The notes beneath the pieces are model-generated. The model saw only the letters and a list, made by a program, of their open reading frames with translations. It made no database searches and was not told where the DNA came from. The translations under genes and the position numbers were made by a program. Positions 5,722 to 6,823 of a stretch of DNA of 6,823 nucleotides are shown one piece after another (the first letter of the stretch is position 1; each line of letters opens with the position of its first letter). Origin of the DNA: Syntrophaceae bacterium (GTDB lineage Bacteria > Desulfobacterota > DTXE01); the NCBI GenBank assembly GCA_012962595.1, contig DTXE01000370.1, positions 1 to 6,823 on the forward strand, given 5' to 3'.

Positions 5722-6711
5722 ATGAAAATTCTAGTAACCGGTGGGGCTGGATTTATTGGTTCAAATGTGGTGGATAGCTACATAAAGAGAGGTCATACGG
5801 TAGTGGTAGTGGATAACCTTCTTACAGGTAGGAAAGAAAACGTACATCCCAAGGCAAAATTTTATCCCATGAATATTGGTTCTCCAGAGCTTAAGGAGAT
5901 ATTTAAGAGAGAAAGGCCAGAGGTGGTAAATCACCATGCTGCGCAAGTTTCTGTTCCGGACTCGGTAAAAAATCCCTTGTTTGATGCGGAAGTTAATATC
6001 CTGGGACTTATAAATGTCTTGCAATGCTGCATAACCCATAGAGTCCGAAAGATAATCTTTGCCTCCACAGGAGGTGCCATCTATGGGGAGCCCGAGGAAT
6101 ATCCTACATCCGAAAGTTATGTCCCAATACCCCTATCTCCCTACGCCATTACCAAGTTGGCCTCAGAGCACTATCTCTCTTTTTATAGGCATGAATATGG
6201 TATTGATTTCACGGTGTTAAGATACGCCAATATCTATGGACCCCGGCAGGTACCTCAGGGAGAAGCCGGTGTGGTAGCCATCTTTACAGAAAACCTCCTT
6301 AAAGGAAAACCTTCCTATCTTTATTGCTACCAAGATGAACCTGAAGGGATGGTCAGGGATTACTGCTATGTGGGAGATGTGGTGTGGGCCAATCTTCTGG
6401 TCCTAGAGAGGGGTTCTGGGGAGATTTTTAATATCGGTACAGGGGTGGGTACAAAGACCCTTGAGGTTTATCAGAAACTTTATGAGATTTTGGGTGGCCC
6501 TTCAGAATTAAAGGATCCAATCCCAAAGCCAGCAAGAAAGGGTGACTTGAAGAGGAGCTGTCTCAATATAGAAAAGGCCAAGAAGACATTTATCTTCGCT
6601 GGGATGCGTTACCAGCATAATTACAGCTGGATCTGTTCTTGGGAAATGAATGCATTCGCAACTTTTACTCGTACAATGGCGCTCATGTCCGTTCTTTTTG
6701 CTTTCCGTTAG
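5722..6711 (+). pseudogene. GalE-like NAD-dependent epimerase, C-terminus replaced by foreign sequence
   Basis: Extended SDR of the UDP-glucose 4-epimerase-like group. The N-terminus MKILVTGGAGFIG has the NAD-binding glycine motif, D31 precedes NLLTG, NHHAAQVSV follows, ASTGGAIYG supplies the active-site Ser/Thr, and Y141-x3-K145 sits in SPYAITK. RYANIYGPRQ, VRDYCYVGDV and EIFNIGTG match the family through LNIEKAKK, ending at 6585. Relatives continue with an ELGW-like segment and a last helix. Here 41 unrelated residues follow, antisense to a nudC fragment, to TAG 6709-6711. About 288 residues are native and roughly the last 25-30 are lost. ATG 5722 is chosen because it starts at the Rossmann strand; the only longer in-frame start is a TTG at 5680 with no family-like residues after it. 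The gene lies 34 nt after the phosphodiesterase, in the same apparent operon. An assembly chimera would also explain the truncation. Confidence 0.8.
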
Positions 6712-6822
6712 TGAACCGCAGCGCCCGCAATAAAGGTGGGTCCTGTTCCAATAGGCCAGAGCCCTCGCATAAGCGAGATAACCAGCTTCCTCCGGTTCAA
6801 TTGAAGTGGCAATGCTGCGCAG
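6577..6822 (-). CDS. nudC: NADH pyrophosphatase (NudC-type Nudix hydrolase), internal fragment
   Basis: On the minus strand an 82-codon open frame enters from the right window edge. It reads LRSIATSIEPEEAGYLAYAR, then ALAYWNRTHLYCGRCG, a second cysteine pair in HCTSKSC, and HFPRTDPAVIMLVT, ending at DKCLLG. This is the linker, four-cysteine zinc ribbon (C-x2-C...C-x4-C) and first Nudix strand of NudC, which cleaves NAD(H) to NMN(H) and AMP and can remove NAD caps from RNA. The Nudix box (GX5EX7REUXEEXGU) should follow but is absent, because at GCCAAGAAG (6577-6585) the sequence switches to the GalE-like gene. The N-terminal half lies beyond the window. It faces the polysaccharide operon and has no evident functional tie to it. 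The enzyme as seen would be inactive. Confidence 0.85.
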
Positions 6823-6823
6823 A

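Noticed and set aside
1..6823. CRISPR array, rRNA, integrase or complete insertion sequence
   Set aside because: No direct repeats with regular spacers, no rRNA-like sequence and no transposase or integrase motifs were seen on either strand.

Overview
The window reads as a surface-polysaccharide (capsule, exopolysaccharide or O-antigen type) biosynthesis locus from an environmental bacterium of moderate, AT-leaning composition. Arginine is written mostly with AGA/AGG, Shine-Dalgarno sites such as AAGGAGG are present, and several ORFs carry period-7 tandem repeats. I cannot assign a phylum from this sequence. It may be a metagenomic contig, because both ends look disrupted.

Layout, all main genes on the + strand. 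Positions 1-235 hold two decayed gene pieces facing each other: a DUF2283-like gene (+) and the N-terminus of a ribbon-helix-helix antitoxin-like gene (-), each apparently missing one A in a short A-run. Positions 236-471 hold no convincing gene. They contain a promoter for the antitoxin fragment (-), a nested inverted repeat (306-352), a perfect 14-bp palindrome (415-428) and a candidate + strand promoter (TTGACA at 453). Next come a GT4 glycosyltransferase (472-1764), an extended-SDR nucleotide-sugar epimerase/dehydratase (1858-2868), and a polyprenyl-phosphate sugar-1-phosphate transferase (2865-3536), coupled to the SDR gene by an ATGA overlap. A gap of about 160 bp with a weak hairpin precedes a PAPS-reductase/CysH-like ATP-pyrophosphatase (3700-4389). 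A type I phosphodiesterase/alkaline phosphatase-like gene (4389-5687) overlaps it as TAATG, and a second extended SDR (GalE-like) starts at 5722. That last gene loses its normal C-terminus at about 6585, where sequence of an oppositely oriented NudC-type NADH pyrophosphatase begins and runs off the right edge.

How the genes could work together: the SDR enzymes supply modified nucleotide sugars, the sugar transferase loads the first sugar-phosphate onto undecaprenyl phosphate, and the GT4 enzyme extends the chain. The CysH-like and phosphodiesterase pair is tightly coupled and may add or remove a sulfur- or phosphate-containing decoration, but that role is inferred only from position.

I do not see a clearly new molecular system. 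The signals most worth following are three 35-nt heptanucleotide tracts inside two coding regions, the GalE/NudC junction at GCCAAGAAG (a genomic rearrangement or an assembly chimera), and the CysH-like protein that keeps the CC and CxxC iron-sulfur cysteines but lacks the C-terminal catalytic cysteine motif.
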